From Fistularia commersonii (taxonomy: Eukaryota > Chordata > Actinopteri > Syngnathiformes > Fistulariidae), in NCBI GenBank assembly GCA_037954325.1, contig JBBMNZ010000001.1:20813258-20877257 (forward strand): 64,000 nucleotides of DNA, written 5' to 3'. Every line of letters starts with the position of its first letter. The stretch's first letter is position 1. The position numbers and the translations under genes are program-made. The notes under the pieces are model-generated. The model was given only the letters and a program-made list of their open reading frames with translations, did not search any database and was not told the DNA's origin. Shown piece by piece: positions 34,901-47,076 of the stretch.

Positions 34901-37900
34901 TCATAAGCGATTGCCAAAAAGAGGAGAGTTTGTGGGTGATCTCTGTAGGATGGGGGTGATGACATCTGATCCCAGCTACTCCGTGTTCAATTAGGGTTGT
35001 GCTGAGATGAAGCAGGCATAGCCTGTGACTCTGGATAAAGCGCCCTCTTTCTTCTTGGCTTTCACTCGTGAGCACACACAGGCTAGATCAAAGTGATGAC
35101 TTGAAACTGGGTTAATTTTATATGTTAGTCCTATCCTGTAAAATATAAAAGGTGCCTATTTATAAAAGATCCCTGCACCTGCTCCAAAAATAGGAATTAT
35201 AGCTCAATTACAAATTGAGCTCACTGGCATTACAGTCTGAAGACTCAGAAAACCTTCATCGTTTGAGAGTTTCTTTGCATTTTGTGACCTGCTTTTAAAT
35301 GGATGATGTTAGTGTTTATTGATCTGTAAATATTGAACTAGTCATCAACTTTACAGGCATTCAGTGTATTATTAGCTGAATCCAGTCTGTTCTTGATGTC
35401 ATTCAAGGACTGGATAGGCTTGACATATAACCATCATCATGCTGTCTGTAACATCCTTTCACTGATGGCTGAGACATTCACCCGTCAGTGACACAGGAAA
35501 TTCACTTTTTTAAATGATATGCATTCACAGCTGCTCAAATGTAGCTTGATTGTATTCTCTGTTATTCCTTACTGTTATAAAGTGTGTGTGTGTGTGGGGG
35601 GGGGGGTCATGTAATAACTCATCAGGATCGTAACCCTTTCAAACACATTTTGACATTTCTTAAATACAGTTTTTATCTAAAACATAGTGATTGACTTTGA
35701 TCTTCCAAAGCTTAAATCATGCAGGAGCAAAAATAAAGAGCTGCCAGAATACTTTGACCATGAAAAGGAACTGTCATTTGCATCCCATTTGTAGCACTGA
35801 CTGTCCTAACATTTATGTTCTGGATAATAAGCTCCTTTTATTGCAGCCATTTAGCTGTGATGCAGTGACTGGAATCCACTCTGTAGCTCCACTATTTGAA
35901 ATAAAATCCTTGTTGTTGTTGTTAATATCATTAAACTCCTAATTGTGCTGCATATGACACACTCCATTTATGTCTTGTATTGTAAAAAATGTATTCTTCT
36001 CTGACAGCGCAGTTGCCTTTGTTTTGACGTTGCAGGAGATAGGAGGACAGCTTTTAGTCAGCCGAATTCATGTGTTATTATTTTCAATTTTGTTATTAAT
36101 ATGTATTTCCACTACATACACATTTGTGAGTGGAATTGATATGTAATTGTGAAATAAGTTTCAAAGTGTGTGTGTGCATATGCGCGTGTGTGAGAGAGAA
36201 ATGGGTAAAAAAACGCCCTTACTCAATGGAATAACAGTTGGCGTTTGAAAGAAATTAAATATTGTGTTTTGTCTTTTTTTTTCAATGGTGAAACAGCACT
36301 AAGATCCCTCCATTGTTTGTAAACATCCTCTTAGGAGTTGTTATATTTCCTTTCTGCATAGATTTCCAGACTCGACTGTAAGGATGTGCTGGAAATCACT
36401 TGTAACTTGGAGACTGAAGGTGAGGAGAATACAGGGTTCATCTTGTGCACAACCTTCCTGACCCAGCAGCTTCAGCAGCAAAGCAATTACTGCTCCTGGT
36501 GAGTTCTCTGATGATGTGAGGATGTTTGCTTTAATGTCAGTCAAGAAATCAAATAAATCAACAACTCATCAAAAGAATATTTATTCTCTTGGATTTTCTT
36601 CAAAGGGAGTTGACTTTACTGTGGAGTAAACTTCAGAGGAAGATCGACCCATCTCTGGTGTCTCTTCTCGAACGATGCCTTCAGTTGGGTGCCATTGCCA
36701 AAACTGTACATCACTTGCTTTACCTGGTCCGTGTAATTCAGACAGAGGTGAGCTTCAGCGACTGTTCCGTCCCTTTTTCATTCGAGATTTTTAGCAGTGT
36801 ATTGGTTATATAATCCAACTTTTCAATCGCGAAGATGCAGAGAGGAGGAGAAAGAGCTATGGCAACCAAAAGACAGGTTTTTTGAAAACAGATCCTGTCC
36901 ACATGTCACTTTGAATAAGTCTGGTGGCAATAATCTTGACAATGGTTATTTACTCATTTAGATTGTTTATGTTGCAAGTAACTTGTAAATTCTTGGCTAT
37001 TGTCATGTTACAAACACTTCTGAATGCTATATTTTCAGTATGTAATGGTCGTGTTTTATTGGATGATTTTAAAATTTCTCTTAACACATCGTAAAAGAAA
37101 ATACTGTTGTTGTACTTCTTCTCAAGTTATCTCACTGGTGTTTCAGGCAGAGGAGCTGGGGACTGCTGCTTCAGTGGAGCTGTGTGTCAAGGCCCTCCAA
37201 CTACCAAAGCAGGATGACTCAGAATCAAGGATCTCTGTCTGTAAGACGGTGTCCTGCCTTCTCCCAAACGATCTTGAAGTATTGCGTGCCTGTCTTCTCA
37301 CAGAGTTCCTGCTGGGTCCAAGCCAGCAGTTCTTTAGCTGCCTTGAAGAAATCTACTCACGCCCCGACCAGAAATACGATCAAGAAAACGAAGTTATTCC
37401 TAACTCCCTACGCTGTGAATTACTACTAGCACTGAAAGCACACTGGCCTTTTGACCCTGAATTCTGGGACTGGAAAACTCTCAAGTATCACTGCGTTTCC
37501 CTTCTAGGATTGAGGCCAGAGTCAGAAGGGGAATGTGAAGAGGAAGATGTAGATAAGCAAGAGGGATGTAAACAGCTTGAGGTGCAAGGAATAACAGTAA
37601 AAGTAGAATCTGATCACAGACACAGTTTATCTGTTGGTGGCCATGAGCATCAAAACAAGAAGCGACCCTTGAACTTATCAGAACCTTGTGGAGAACCAGA
37701 GACAAAGAGGAACAAGTTCTGCTGCCAGATTTGTAAGAGGTCATTTTCTGACACCCAAATTGTGCACCACTCCAAAAGACATGCAGTGGACGGTAGTCAC
37801 CCCTGCCCAGTTTGCCTAGAGAAGTTTAAAAGCAGAAAGGACCTTGTTCCCCACATGAAACAACACATCTCACCTGAAATGCACCTGAACATAAACGAAA

Positions 37901-40900
37901 TAAAGACAGAGAATTTGCAGGAGCAGGTGGACGAGGATGATGAGATAGAACCAGGTGAAATCACTGTGGACCCCTCCTTAATGCTGTATTACAAATCCAC
38001 TCATGATCCAGATGTGTTGGACCACATTGTGCAGCAAGCACAGACTGTGAAAGAGAAGCATCTGGACGATGACGAACACATAACATTTGAATACATTGGC
38101 CAACACTTCAACCTGCAGAACCGGGATGAGTATCCCTGTCCAGGAACAGGATGCACCAGGGTATTTAAACATTCAAAGTATTTATATGTTCACTTAAAAT
38201 CAGACCATAAAGGTGATGAGAATGTGAAACATTTTCATCAGATGCGAGACAAGCGTGAGAAGTGTGTCTTTTGCAGACGCCATTTTGTCTCCGCTTACCA
38301 TCATCGTAAACACAGAAGAGTTCATTATGGTGATCATCCTTACACATGTGTTGTCATAGGCTGTGGTGCCAAATTTAGCACTTCAAATGAACTTGTGACG
38401 CACAAACAGACGCATGGTTATCAACTCAACTATCAGTGTGAGCTCACAGGCTGTTATGTCACTTACTCAGACTTGGGACAAATTTATCACCATGAGGCCC
38501 AACACTTCAGGGATGCAGCATTCACCTGCCCCAGCCCTGAATGTAGAAAATACTATTTTTCCAAAAAGGAATTTCTAGAGCATTTATCAACACACAACAT
38601 TACCTTCTCCGAAGAGGAATTTGAGAGCCAGAGGAAGGCAAAGCAGAAGCTCTTTAAGACTCTTTTAGAAGGGACACGGAACAAATCAAATGTGAAAGAA
38701 GAGCCTGTAAATGGTGATTTCCCAAACACTCCTCTGGGAAGTTGCACTACTTCTTTGCAAATGTCTGACAACAAGGAGCCCAAAGCAACAATGACCCTGG
38801 TGGCAGTGTGTTTCGATGGAAGCAAATTCACTTGTGGTTTTGAGAAATGTGGAATGACCTTTTCCAGAGCCAGGGATGTCCAGAGGCATCTAAAATGTGC
38901 TCACCCTGAACACCTTAAAATTGAAAACAAAGAACATAAACATGACAAGGAACAGGGCTCAAAGTCCAAAGGGATAAAAACTGAAAGCGAGATAGATGAA
39001 GAAAAGGGAACAAATGAGTCCTCAGCTGAGATCCAGCATGTGGAGGCTGTAAAAGAAAGTGACGCAGCCACAACTTCCAAAAACATTAAGACCGACCCCT
39101 CAAGCCCAGCAAACAAGGATGCTCTTATGGAAGTTCTTGTCGCGTTCAGTAAATTGGACCTCAGTTCTTCATCCCCTAACATCACGCCAAACGAGTCAGA
39201 TCAGCCCACCCAAGAATCAGATACACTACAAGTATCCCTACATCAGGCAATCACTGCAGAGACCCCGGTTTTGCTCTCAAAGAGGCCCCCATACCTCCCT
39301 GAGGAGAACGTGAACTTTGTGCCTGAAAACACCCCAGCAACGTTCGAAGCAGAAGGTGGAGCAGAATCATTAGCCACCGCTAAGCCCTACATATGTGAGA
39401 TGAAAGGTTGTGGCTTTCGGACTGCACAGAGCTATAGCCTATTACGCCACTATCACACCAAGCATGGCCGCACAGTTGAACAGGCCAAAAGGTTGACATC
39501 TTTGAAAAACACATCTTTTAAGCCTTATAAGTGCCAGCTGTGTTCCAAAAGTCACAGAGAAAAACACGTGTTGAAGGCCCACTATATTCAGATACATAAC
39601 CTCAGTGCATCCTTGGTGGATAAAGTTAGTTGTGGGTCGACCCGGTATGAGGGCAGCAAAACCACAAATCCTGCAAAGTATTCGCCTCAGCACTTGACAA
39701 ATCTCGCTCTGAAAGTGAAGAAGAAAGAAATACCCAAATTGCAAAGCCAGCAGGAAAAAAAAAAAGTTCCCACGATAAGTGAAAATGGACCAACTGTTGA
39801 CAATCAGTCTCCATCCGAAGAAGGGGCAGACAAAGCGGAGGAAAGAGAGACGGACAGCGAGCAAAAGGACGAGAGTGAGGACGGGACCCCACAACAGGTC
39901 CGCACGACAAGACGCATGGTAGCCAAAGGTAACCTCTGTTATATATTAGATAAATTCAGTAAACCTTTTCATTGTGTAGCAAAAAACTGTGACGCAGCCT
40001 TCTCAACCCAGGGAGGACTTGTGCGCCACCTTCAGTTAATCCACCATTACAATCGCTCTCAGCTGTTGCTGGAAAAAGATTTTGATGTGCATCAAAGCCC
40101 AGAAGTCAAGAAAGAGCCAGCCAAGAAGAGGCCGCTCCCAGTCACCGATGAACCTCAACCACAATACAGATGTCACTTTGCAAACTGCAATGCCTCCTAC
40201 CATCTTAAAAGTAGCCTAGTCCGTCACACTCGAGATTCCCACTCGCAGCCGCCTGAGCTGATCAGATGCAAGTATGAGGGCTGCACTAAGGTTTTTACCC
40301 ATGATGAAGCACTCAAAAAACACTCACTGTACAATCACTGTGAGTACTACGATTCACTGGTGGTACGTTTACAGAGTACTCACAAAAAGTCAATTACTGG
40401 GTGCCAAAAGAAGCTAATAGTCACACCACAGAATCCCCATAAAGAAGAACTAGGTTCCCCAGTCACACAGAGTCCAAAGCCCGAGGTGGATGTACAACGG
40501 ACAGCGGACAGTGGTGAAAAGGATCTTGTGAAGAAGGAAACATCTGGAAGAAAAAAGGAGAAAAGGTATTCTTATAGTCGCTTTATCTTCAGATCTTATG
40601 AAGAAGCTTTACAGATGTGCCAAGACCGTTGTCTGCGAGTAGCCTACCCGTGCATGGTTCAGGACTGTGATTCTGTTGTCATGTACACACGGAGCCTGCA
40701 TCGCCACTACAACAAGGTTCACCGTATGCGTGGAGATGATCTTACGAAAAATAGCGACAAGCTCATTTTAAATGCCGAGCAGCTCGAGGAGCTGATTCAG
40801 AGGAAGTCAGCCAGGCAAACTGTCACAGGAACCGGTGTCCCCAATGGGGTGCGCAAAATGGAGTATCAGGCGGAATCAGAAAACACAGGGGGGCAACCTA

Positions 40901-41769
40901 CACACATGAGCCTGCACTGTATCAAGGCAGACATACAGGAAGAGGATACCCAGGATCCGTTGGGGTTTCCTGGGGGAAGTGAAGGGGGGGAACCATCACC
41001 TGTTGAACGGAATGGTGTCCTTGTCGGTGCAGACGATGTGTTGTATGGAGAGCCAGGCACTGGCGGCCATGTAGAAGACGCCGCTGTAGCCACGCAAAAC
41101 AGTCTTAAGCATGAAGAGAAACTGAGTTTGGATAAGATAAAGCCTCTTCTTCGTCCCCTCACTATTGACCTTTCACCACCGTGCTCTCTGCTTTTTACTA
41201 CTGAAGAGGGCTTCCAGGACATGTCAAATAATAGAGATGGTATAAAATTGAATGGTTCTACTCTCTTGCCCGTGCCTGTTCGACAGCCACTGAAACGGAA
41301 AAATGAACTGTCTGATCCGCCTTTCAACTTGAAAGAATCTCAGCCTCATGGCTCTTCCCCACATTCTTTTGACATTGCTGCATACAAGCCAATAGGCTTT
41401 GAGTCCTCTTTTCTGAAGTTTATAAAAGATACTTCCCCAAAAGACAAAAGTATAGTGTCAGTGAAACGAAGAGATTCATTCAGATGCAGTTGCTCGGTAA
41501 AGGAGAACAACCTGCTGGGTGTCTCTCTTACTCGTGGCAGACGCATTCATTCCTCTCTGCTGAAGCCCCATGCTCTGACTGGGGACTTCACATCTGTACA
41601 AAACTTGAAGTGCATCCTGGACAAAGCCCTGGCTGATTGTGGGGATCTGGCCATCAAGCAGCTCCAGTACCTCAGACCTGTGGTGGTCTTGGGGAGACCT
41701 GTGTGCACCACCGCCCTGCCAGACCTCTTTCCATCAGAGTCCAGCAGTGAACTGCTTCTTGGAAGCTAA
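25967..41769 (+). CDS. rlf: RLF zinc finger protein
   Basis: Eight exons join in phase to 1,885 residues (human about 1,914): 25967-26146, 27783-27937, 33115-33196, 34224-34359, 34486-34688, 36362-36498, 36606-36747 and 37147-41769 (TAA). The first seven encode a helical N-terminal region (LPNEEAIME, VIQTE). The last exon alone encodes 1,540 residues, from AEELGTAASVELC and HWPFDPEFWDWKTLK through about 14 C2H2 fingers in scattered groups (for example CPGTGCTRVFKHSKYLYVH and CGFEKCGMTFSRARDVQRH), to the conserved tail KALADCGDLAIKQLQYLRP. RLF is a nuclear DNA-binding regulator related to ZNF292, and affects chromatin state at enhancers in mouse. The long frame at 37024 includes intron sequence before the real acceptor at 37146. 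Same strand and order as RLF-ZMPSTE24 in human. Confidence 0.96.
30595..31505 (+). mobile_element. decayed LINE reverse-transcriptase fragment in rlf intron 2
   Basis: With frameshifts, the sequence reads VDLEKTFDCVPLRALWRVLR (RT palm region) and later RIERSPMRWLGHLVRMP, GRPRTPWRDYVSRLAWERL and SLLRLLPPRPDSG, the C-terminal part typical of an abundant teleost non-LTR element. The middle is deleted and the frame is broken by stops, so it is a fossil. It ends in short ATGGATGGATAT units, the usual LINE tail, at about 31497. I cannot decide between the L2/CR1 and Rex1 groups. Confidence 0.85.
35580..35608. repeat. (GT)n followed by poly-G, rlf intron 5
   Basis: A short GT run passes directly into about ten G. 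Simple repeat only. Confidence 0.8.
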
Positions 41770-42239
41770 GTTAAACTCAGCACTTTTTACAACTTGCGGC
41801 TATAGAAAAAGTCTTTGTATTTTCAAAAAAAGAAAAAAATTCTAATTCTAGTATTTTTTTCTACCCAAAATGATAGTAGGTTTTTTTTTTTTTTTACTTA
41901 AGTTACCAAACCCAAGTTGCATAAATTGCCATTGAAATAACGCATAAACAGTGCGTACCATTTTCGCAATTTTTTTTTAGCTGTTACGTTAAATCAGAGC
42001 TCCAAGTGTATATATTGTACTTCTTTAAGATATCTGTACAGATTTTCAGATTGTTAGAAATGGTCAGTAGCGCATTGCAAGACCTTTTCACTTGTGTGAA
42101 AATGTGACTGAAAAACATTACCTTCCTACAAACTTCTTGAATAATTTGATGGGTTATTTTTCACCTTGGTTTATATGACTTCAGTGTGGGGATCAAAGTG
42201 GAGAGAGGTTGTATACATGTATGTAACATTTTCTTATAA

Positions 42240-42245
42240 AATAAA
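42240..42245 (+). terminator. rlf polyadenylation signal
   Basis: AATAAA lies about 470 bases after the rlf stop. The intervening 3' UTR is AT-rich and has no coding frame. Confidence 0.65.
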
Positions 42246-43315
42246 TGTGGAAATGAACTTAAAAGCCCTAAGATAACTGATTTATTTATGGATAGTTACT
42301 GGTAGATCAGAATGATGCTGCTGTTTTTCTGTGAGTTATTGCATGCAGTAGATCATCCATTCTCGCAAAACTGCAAAGAGCTTTCAGTGGTAAGGGTTGT
42401 CATGTTTGTGTTTGGAATGTGTTTAGAAATTTGTAGGATTAGATATGAGTTGATAAAAGGACATTGGATTGAAGGATAAGCGTAAGTCTAGATTTAGAAA
42501 TTACTGTCGTTTGCGTAACGATTCTTCATTTCATCAAAAAACAAATTGAAACTGGGGAGATGTGGAAAGAGAAGGATCATGTTTCACAAGATCGTCAAAG
42601 ATTTGATTTTTAATGTTATTATTAATTAACAATCCAAGTATCGAGAAGATGAATCTGGTAATTGATAACAATTCGAAGGTTTTGCAATTAAACACCCACT
42701 GAAAACTGATAATCTCCTAACGCCTGCTTAAAACTTACATCAATGTCATGGGGGGGGGGGGTTAACGTCAGGTACCCCCAGTAATTCATTACTCAAATAC
42801 AATATTCAGTTTTTGTCAAATGCAATGTAACATATGATGTAAAACTTCGTATCATATCACCAGAAAAAGATCTAGATGGTTACCCCCGGCCAGTAGGTGG
42901 CGGTAGTGCGCCGAAAGTCCGTTGACATGCACATTACAGGACACGGCGGAACCCCTGTGTAGGTGGCCGTTCCCAGTCGGGCAGGAAAAGCTGTGACGCT
43001 TACTTGACCAATTGGTTTGGTGGGCTTCCCCGATTGAATGGAATGACATTAGCTGACTGAGCCTGATGTAGGAATGGGAAAAGAATACAGCGGTTGTCCG
43101 AGTTCACAGTGTTAGTCGCCACCGGCTAGTTTGACGTGGGGACTGTTACCTCTATCCAACTGTGAAGTGGCTGTGTGTTTTGGTGTGTAGAGCGGAAGCT
43201 AATTCAGTTAGCTGCTAGCAAAAACTCGGGTCCTCACGAAGAAGCGTTAACGGTACTGGTAGCCCGTCGAACCGCTCATTCCTGGTCCAACCACGTAGAC
43301 AAAACCAGCGTAAAG
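42246..43315 (+). promoter_or_regulatory. rlf-zmpste24 intergenic region and zmpste24 promoter
   Basis: No coding exon is seen. A poly-G run lies near 42750-42760. The part from about 42880 to the zmpste24 start is more GC-rich, holds a CTCF-type motif at 42890-42903, and should contain the zmpste24 promoter and 5' UTR. A frame open from 43175 is continuous with exon 1, but the family N-terminus favours the ATG at 43316. Confidence 0.45.
42890..42903. promoter_or_regulatory. CTCF-consensus site
   Basis: CCAGTAGGTGGCGG fits the vertebrate CTCF core CCASYAGRKGGCRS at all 14 positions. It sits between rlf and the zmpste24 promoter, where an insulator or promoter-proximal site is plausible. Occupancy is unknown. 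Confidence 0.55.
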
Positions 43316-46300
43316 ATGGTTGAAAGTATATTCGACCTCCCTGTGGAGAAACAGATATTTTATGCTGTTTTGGGGTTTTCGTGGACAGTATATTTATGGG
43401 AGGCATACCTCGCGTACAGACAGGTAAGCTAATCTTCTAAACTGAAGCTCATAAATCAGTAGCGAAGCTAACGGCACATGAATCAGCTTGGCGTTGTCCA
43501 AGGCATGTTAAATATTAACCGGCTAACTCGTCCAAAATACACGAATGTTGCTGCTCATTATTTTTGTCCCATAGATATTGTCACAATGCCTCGTAGATAA
43601 ATTGAGCCCCTGTTGAAAATAGCAGTAAAAAACGCCATAGTACTGAAAGAAAGTTCTGTCAAATGTCGGTATCATAACGTCAAGCATTCAAAAACTTTGC
43701 TGCAGAGGTTCCAAAGAGGTTCTCCGTGCACTTCCTTTTTTTTGCACGTCATACCATTTCAAAAAAGTATTTTGCGTGATACATAACCCAATAATAATAT
43801 CGCAAGCATCAACATGCATTAAAGTGAATGGGGGACCTATAGATATGAAGAAGATATATAAAGAAAATTAGCGTGTTTTTTTTTTGGGGGGGGGGGGGGC
43901 AAACCAATTACTTCGATACTGGCCATATTCGTAAATAAGGTAGCTGAAGTAGTGACAGATGTCATCTATGTCAAAATTTCTTCTTCTGCGAGTTTTGCAT
44001 CACTTACCCTCACCTTAAACCATTACAAGTCATATTTTTGCAACATACATATGAAAAAGAGTATGTCTTGATGTCCTATTTTATAATATATATCTCTATT
44101 GAACAGCTTGCTGCTTTCTTTTCACTTTGCAGCGGAGGATATACAGATCAACAACACATGTGCCTCAAGAGCTAGGGAAGATTATGGATTCTGACACGTT
44201 TGAGAAGTCGCGTCTTTATCAGCTGGATAAAAGTAACTTCAGCTTTTGGTCTGGACTCTATTCTGAAAGTGAAGGAACGGTAAGACACAGCAAAGACGAC
44301 CTTCTGATCACAATTCATATTCAGTCGGTGACAGTAACAAGGCTACATTTTGTTATTAAGGTTATAAGTGTCTGAGGATCAGAACCCAATTCATTTTATG
44401 TATATGTGTTTGCATGTCATGAAGACAGAAACTTAGGTTTGGATCTGTGATCACTAGGCTTACTGATGTAATGTCTCATTTTATCCAGTCCCACAAGTAT
44501 TATTGAAAGAAGTCAGAACACAACAGCTTTTTCCACTGGTTTTGTGTACCATGAGTGTTAATGCCATTCAGTGCCAGTGTGACTTGTATTTAATGCTACC
44601 TATCTGAAAGTTTTTTTTTCCCTTTTTGTTTTTCAAGTTGATCCTGCTCCTGGGAGGAATCCCATTCCTATGGAGTTTTGCTGGTTCAGTCACATCACGC
44701 TTTGGATTCAGCCCAGAATACGAAATCACTCAGTCTCTCGTGTTCCTGATGCTTGCCACACTTTTCAGCGCCTTAACTGGACTTCCCTGGAGTTTGTACA
44801 ACACATTTGTCATTGAGGAGAAGCACGGCTTCAATCAGCAGGTACAGTGGAGTCATGAAATGAGGATGTGTAATTGTTTTTTTTGTAGTCTTGAGTAATA
44901 ATTATATCTGATCTTTTTCACAGACATTGAGCTTTTTCTTTAAAGATGCAGTAAAGAAGTTTGCGGTGACCCAGTGTATACTTCTGCCTGTAACCTCACT
45001 TCTCCTATACATTATTAAAATTGGTGGAGACTATTTTTTCATCTATGCCTGGCTTTTTACCCTGGCAGTTTCCCTTGTGAGTATTTACCTTGCCACATTT
45101 CAAACAATCTGCTTCATTAAGTAATTTTTCTCCTGAAATATTACTTTTTTTTGTTTTGTCATTTATACTTTGTAATAAACAGTTATTATTTTATCTGTTG
45201 TCAGGTGCTTGTGACCATCTATGCCGATTATATTGCGCCCCTTTTTGACAAATTCACTCCGTTGCCAGAGGGAGAGCTAAAGACAGAAATTGAGGCCATG
45301 GCAAAAAGTATAAGCTTCCCCCTCACTAAGGTGTATGTTGTTGAAGGTAAAGGAATACCATTAATTCACAATTGTGCACTCTTGTGTTTTCACTTTTCAA
45401 AGGGAGATCTCCCCACTAGTATATTGTAGAATCACCACTTTTTCTCAAAATCATCCATCTTCACAGGCTCGAAGCGTTCTTCACACAGCAACGCATACTT
45501 CTATGGGTTCTTCAAGAATAAGCGGATTGTGCTGTTTGACACCCTGCTTGAAGATTATTCCCCTCTCAACAAGGCTGAAGTTCCACAGCCTGAGCAGCCA
45601 GACACTGACGATATCGCCAGCGACATAAAGGCCAAGCCAAAGGTCACCAAGTCTAAGACATTTTTTCAGAAATGTTCAGTTTACACTGTCAGTAACACCA
45701 AGGCTCTCTACTGGCCTTGACAGTTGTACAATTTGGCAAAATAGAATTTTGTAGTTTCTACGGAAACCAAATCTAAGGTCATAAAAATGAATTTTGTTTA
45801 AAAAAAATCTCATTTTGGAGTAATTTTTGTCAGTCTTAAAAAAAGGTTGCAATTAAATTACTATAAAATGCAATCGTGTTTTTTGAATGCTCTTTTTCTC
45901 TGACATTTACAATCCTTAGTTTAGTGTCACCAGAGGGCAAAGTTGCTCCCCAGTTCAATAATATGCCAATTTTCCCCCCCAATTTTGACTCCTTGAATTT
46001 GGCCTAATGATTCCTCAGAAGTCATTTTTGTTTATGCTGAGAGCTGTTATTTTAAGTAGTGAACAGTATTAAATTGATAATTTTATCTGATCAAATTGAA
46101 TGCAAATGAAATTTTATGTCCAACTTCTCCTATAGTCCTTTTTGAATATTTAAAAGGCCTCTAGTCACAAGGAAGGCTTACATATTTGCTATGTAACAGT
46201 TAGAGTCCTGTAGTCTCTGGAGTCTGAAGGGGATTTGCTATGACTGACAGTTGTTTGTATTTCTCATTTAATCAGACAAAGTTCTCTCTATACTTTTGCA

Positions 46301-47076
46301 GATCAAGAAACAAGGTTGCAACAACATGGAGATCCTTGCAGTCCTGGGTCATGAGCTTGGCCACTGGAAGCTGGGCCATACTGTCAAGAATATTGTCATC
46401 AGTCAGGTGAATCCTTTATCTTTCAGAATAGTGCTCCGAGCCAGACAAGTGTTTTATTTGCTCTGAATTATAATGGAGTTTTTTAAAACCAAAATGCTTA
46501 AGCTGGCTTGATAATCATGTGAGCGGGTGCAAACACTTTGACTGTGCATTTATAGGTTAATAACATCCACTTATTGTGTTCTTTCTGTAGATGAATTCCT
46601 TCTTGTGCTTCTCCCTGTTTGCTGCTCTTATTGGTCGTAAGGAGTTGTTTGTGGCTTTTGGCTTCAATGACAGCCAACCTACTTTAATAGGCTTGATGAT
46701 TATCTTCCAGTTCATCTTCTCTCCATATAATGAGGTGACTACATTGTAAACTTTTGATCAGTTACCAGTTTATTACATATTTGATCAATGTCATTATTGA
46801 TAGTTCTACTACATTTTCACAAATTACTCTATTATATTTTTTTTCTTGCAGCTCTTGTCTTTCTGCCTGACAGTCCTGAGTCGTAGGTTTGAGTTCCAGG
46901 CCGATGCCTTTGCGCGAAGCATGGGGAAAGCCTCAGAGCTCTACTCTGCCCTCATAAAGCTGAACAAAGACAACCTGGGCTTCCCAGTGGCTGACTGGTT
47001 GTTCTCCATGTGGCACTATTCGCATCCGCCCTTACTGGAACGCCTGAGAGCGTTGGGCAATGTCAAGCAGGACTGA
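43316..47076 (+). CDS. zmpste24: CAAX prenyl protease 1 (zinc metalloprotease STE24)
   Basis: Nine exons join in phase to 467 residues (human 475): 43316-43423, 44133-44279, 44638-44841, 44924-45076, 45205-45346, 45467-45642, 46302-46406, 46591-46734 and 46852-47076 (TGA). This multi-pass enzyme of the ER and inner nuclear membrane cleaves farnesylated CAAX proteins, above all prelamin A, in two steps. The HEXXH zinc motif reads VLGHELGHWKLGH (His327, Glu328, His331), and the downstream ligand Glu407 is in RRFEFQADAF. Several hydrophobic segments are visible (LILLLGGIPFLWSF, TQCILLPVTSLLLYIIKIGG, SLVFLMLATLFSALTG). The start MVESIFDLPVEKQIF is chosen because it aligns with the family start. 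All key residues are present, so the enzyme should be active. The loop after exon 6 is shorter than in mammals. Confidence 0.96.
43883..43899. repeat. poly-T/poly-G homopolymer, zmpste24 intron 1
   Basis: About nine T are followed by about 14 G. Simple repeat, of interest only as a likely sequencing error spot. Confidence 0.8.

Noticed and set aside
37024..37146. N-terminal extension of the long rlf frame (41 codons before the acceptor)
   Set aside because: It is intron sequence that happens to be open. The acceptor TTTCAG at 37141-37146 and family sequence place the exon start at 37147.
38901..39910. Minus-strand frames of 94-150 codons inside the rlf last exon
   Set aside because: Shadows of the plus-strand coding exon, with no splice sites or motifs of their own.
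43175..43315. Longer N-terminus for zmpste24 (start at 43175)
   Set aside because: The added 47 residues have no match to the family N-terminus, while MVESIFDLPVEKQIF aligns with it.
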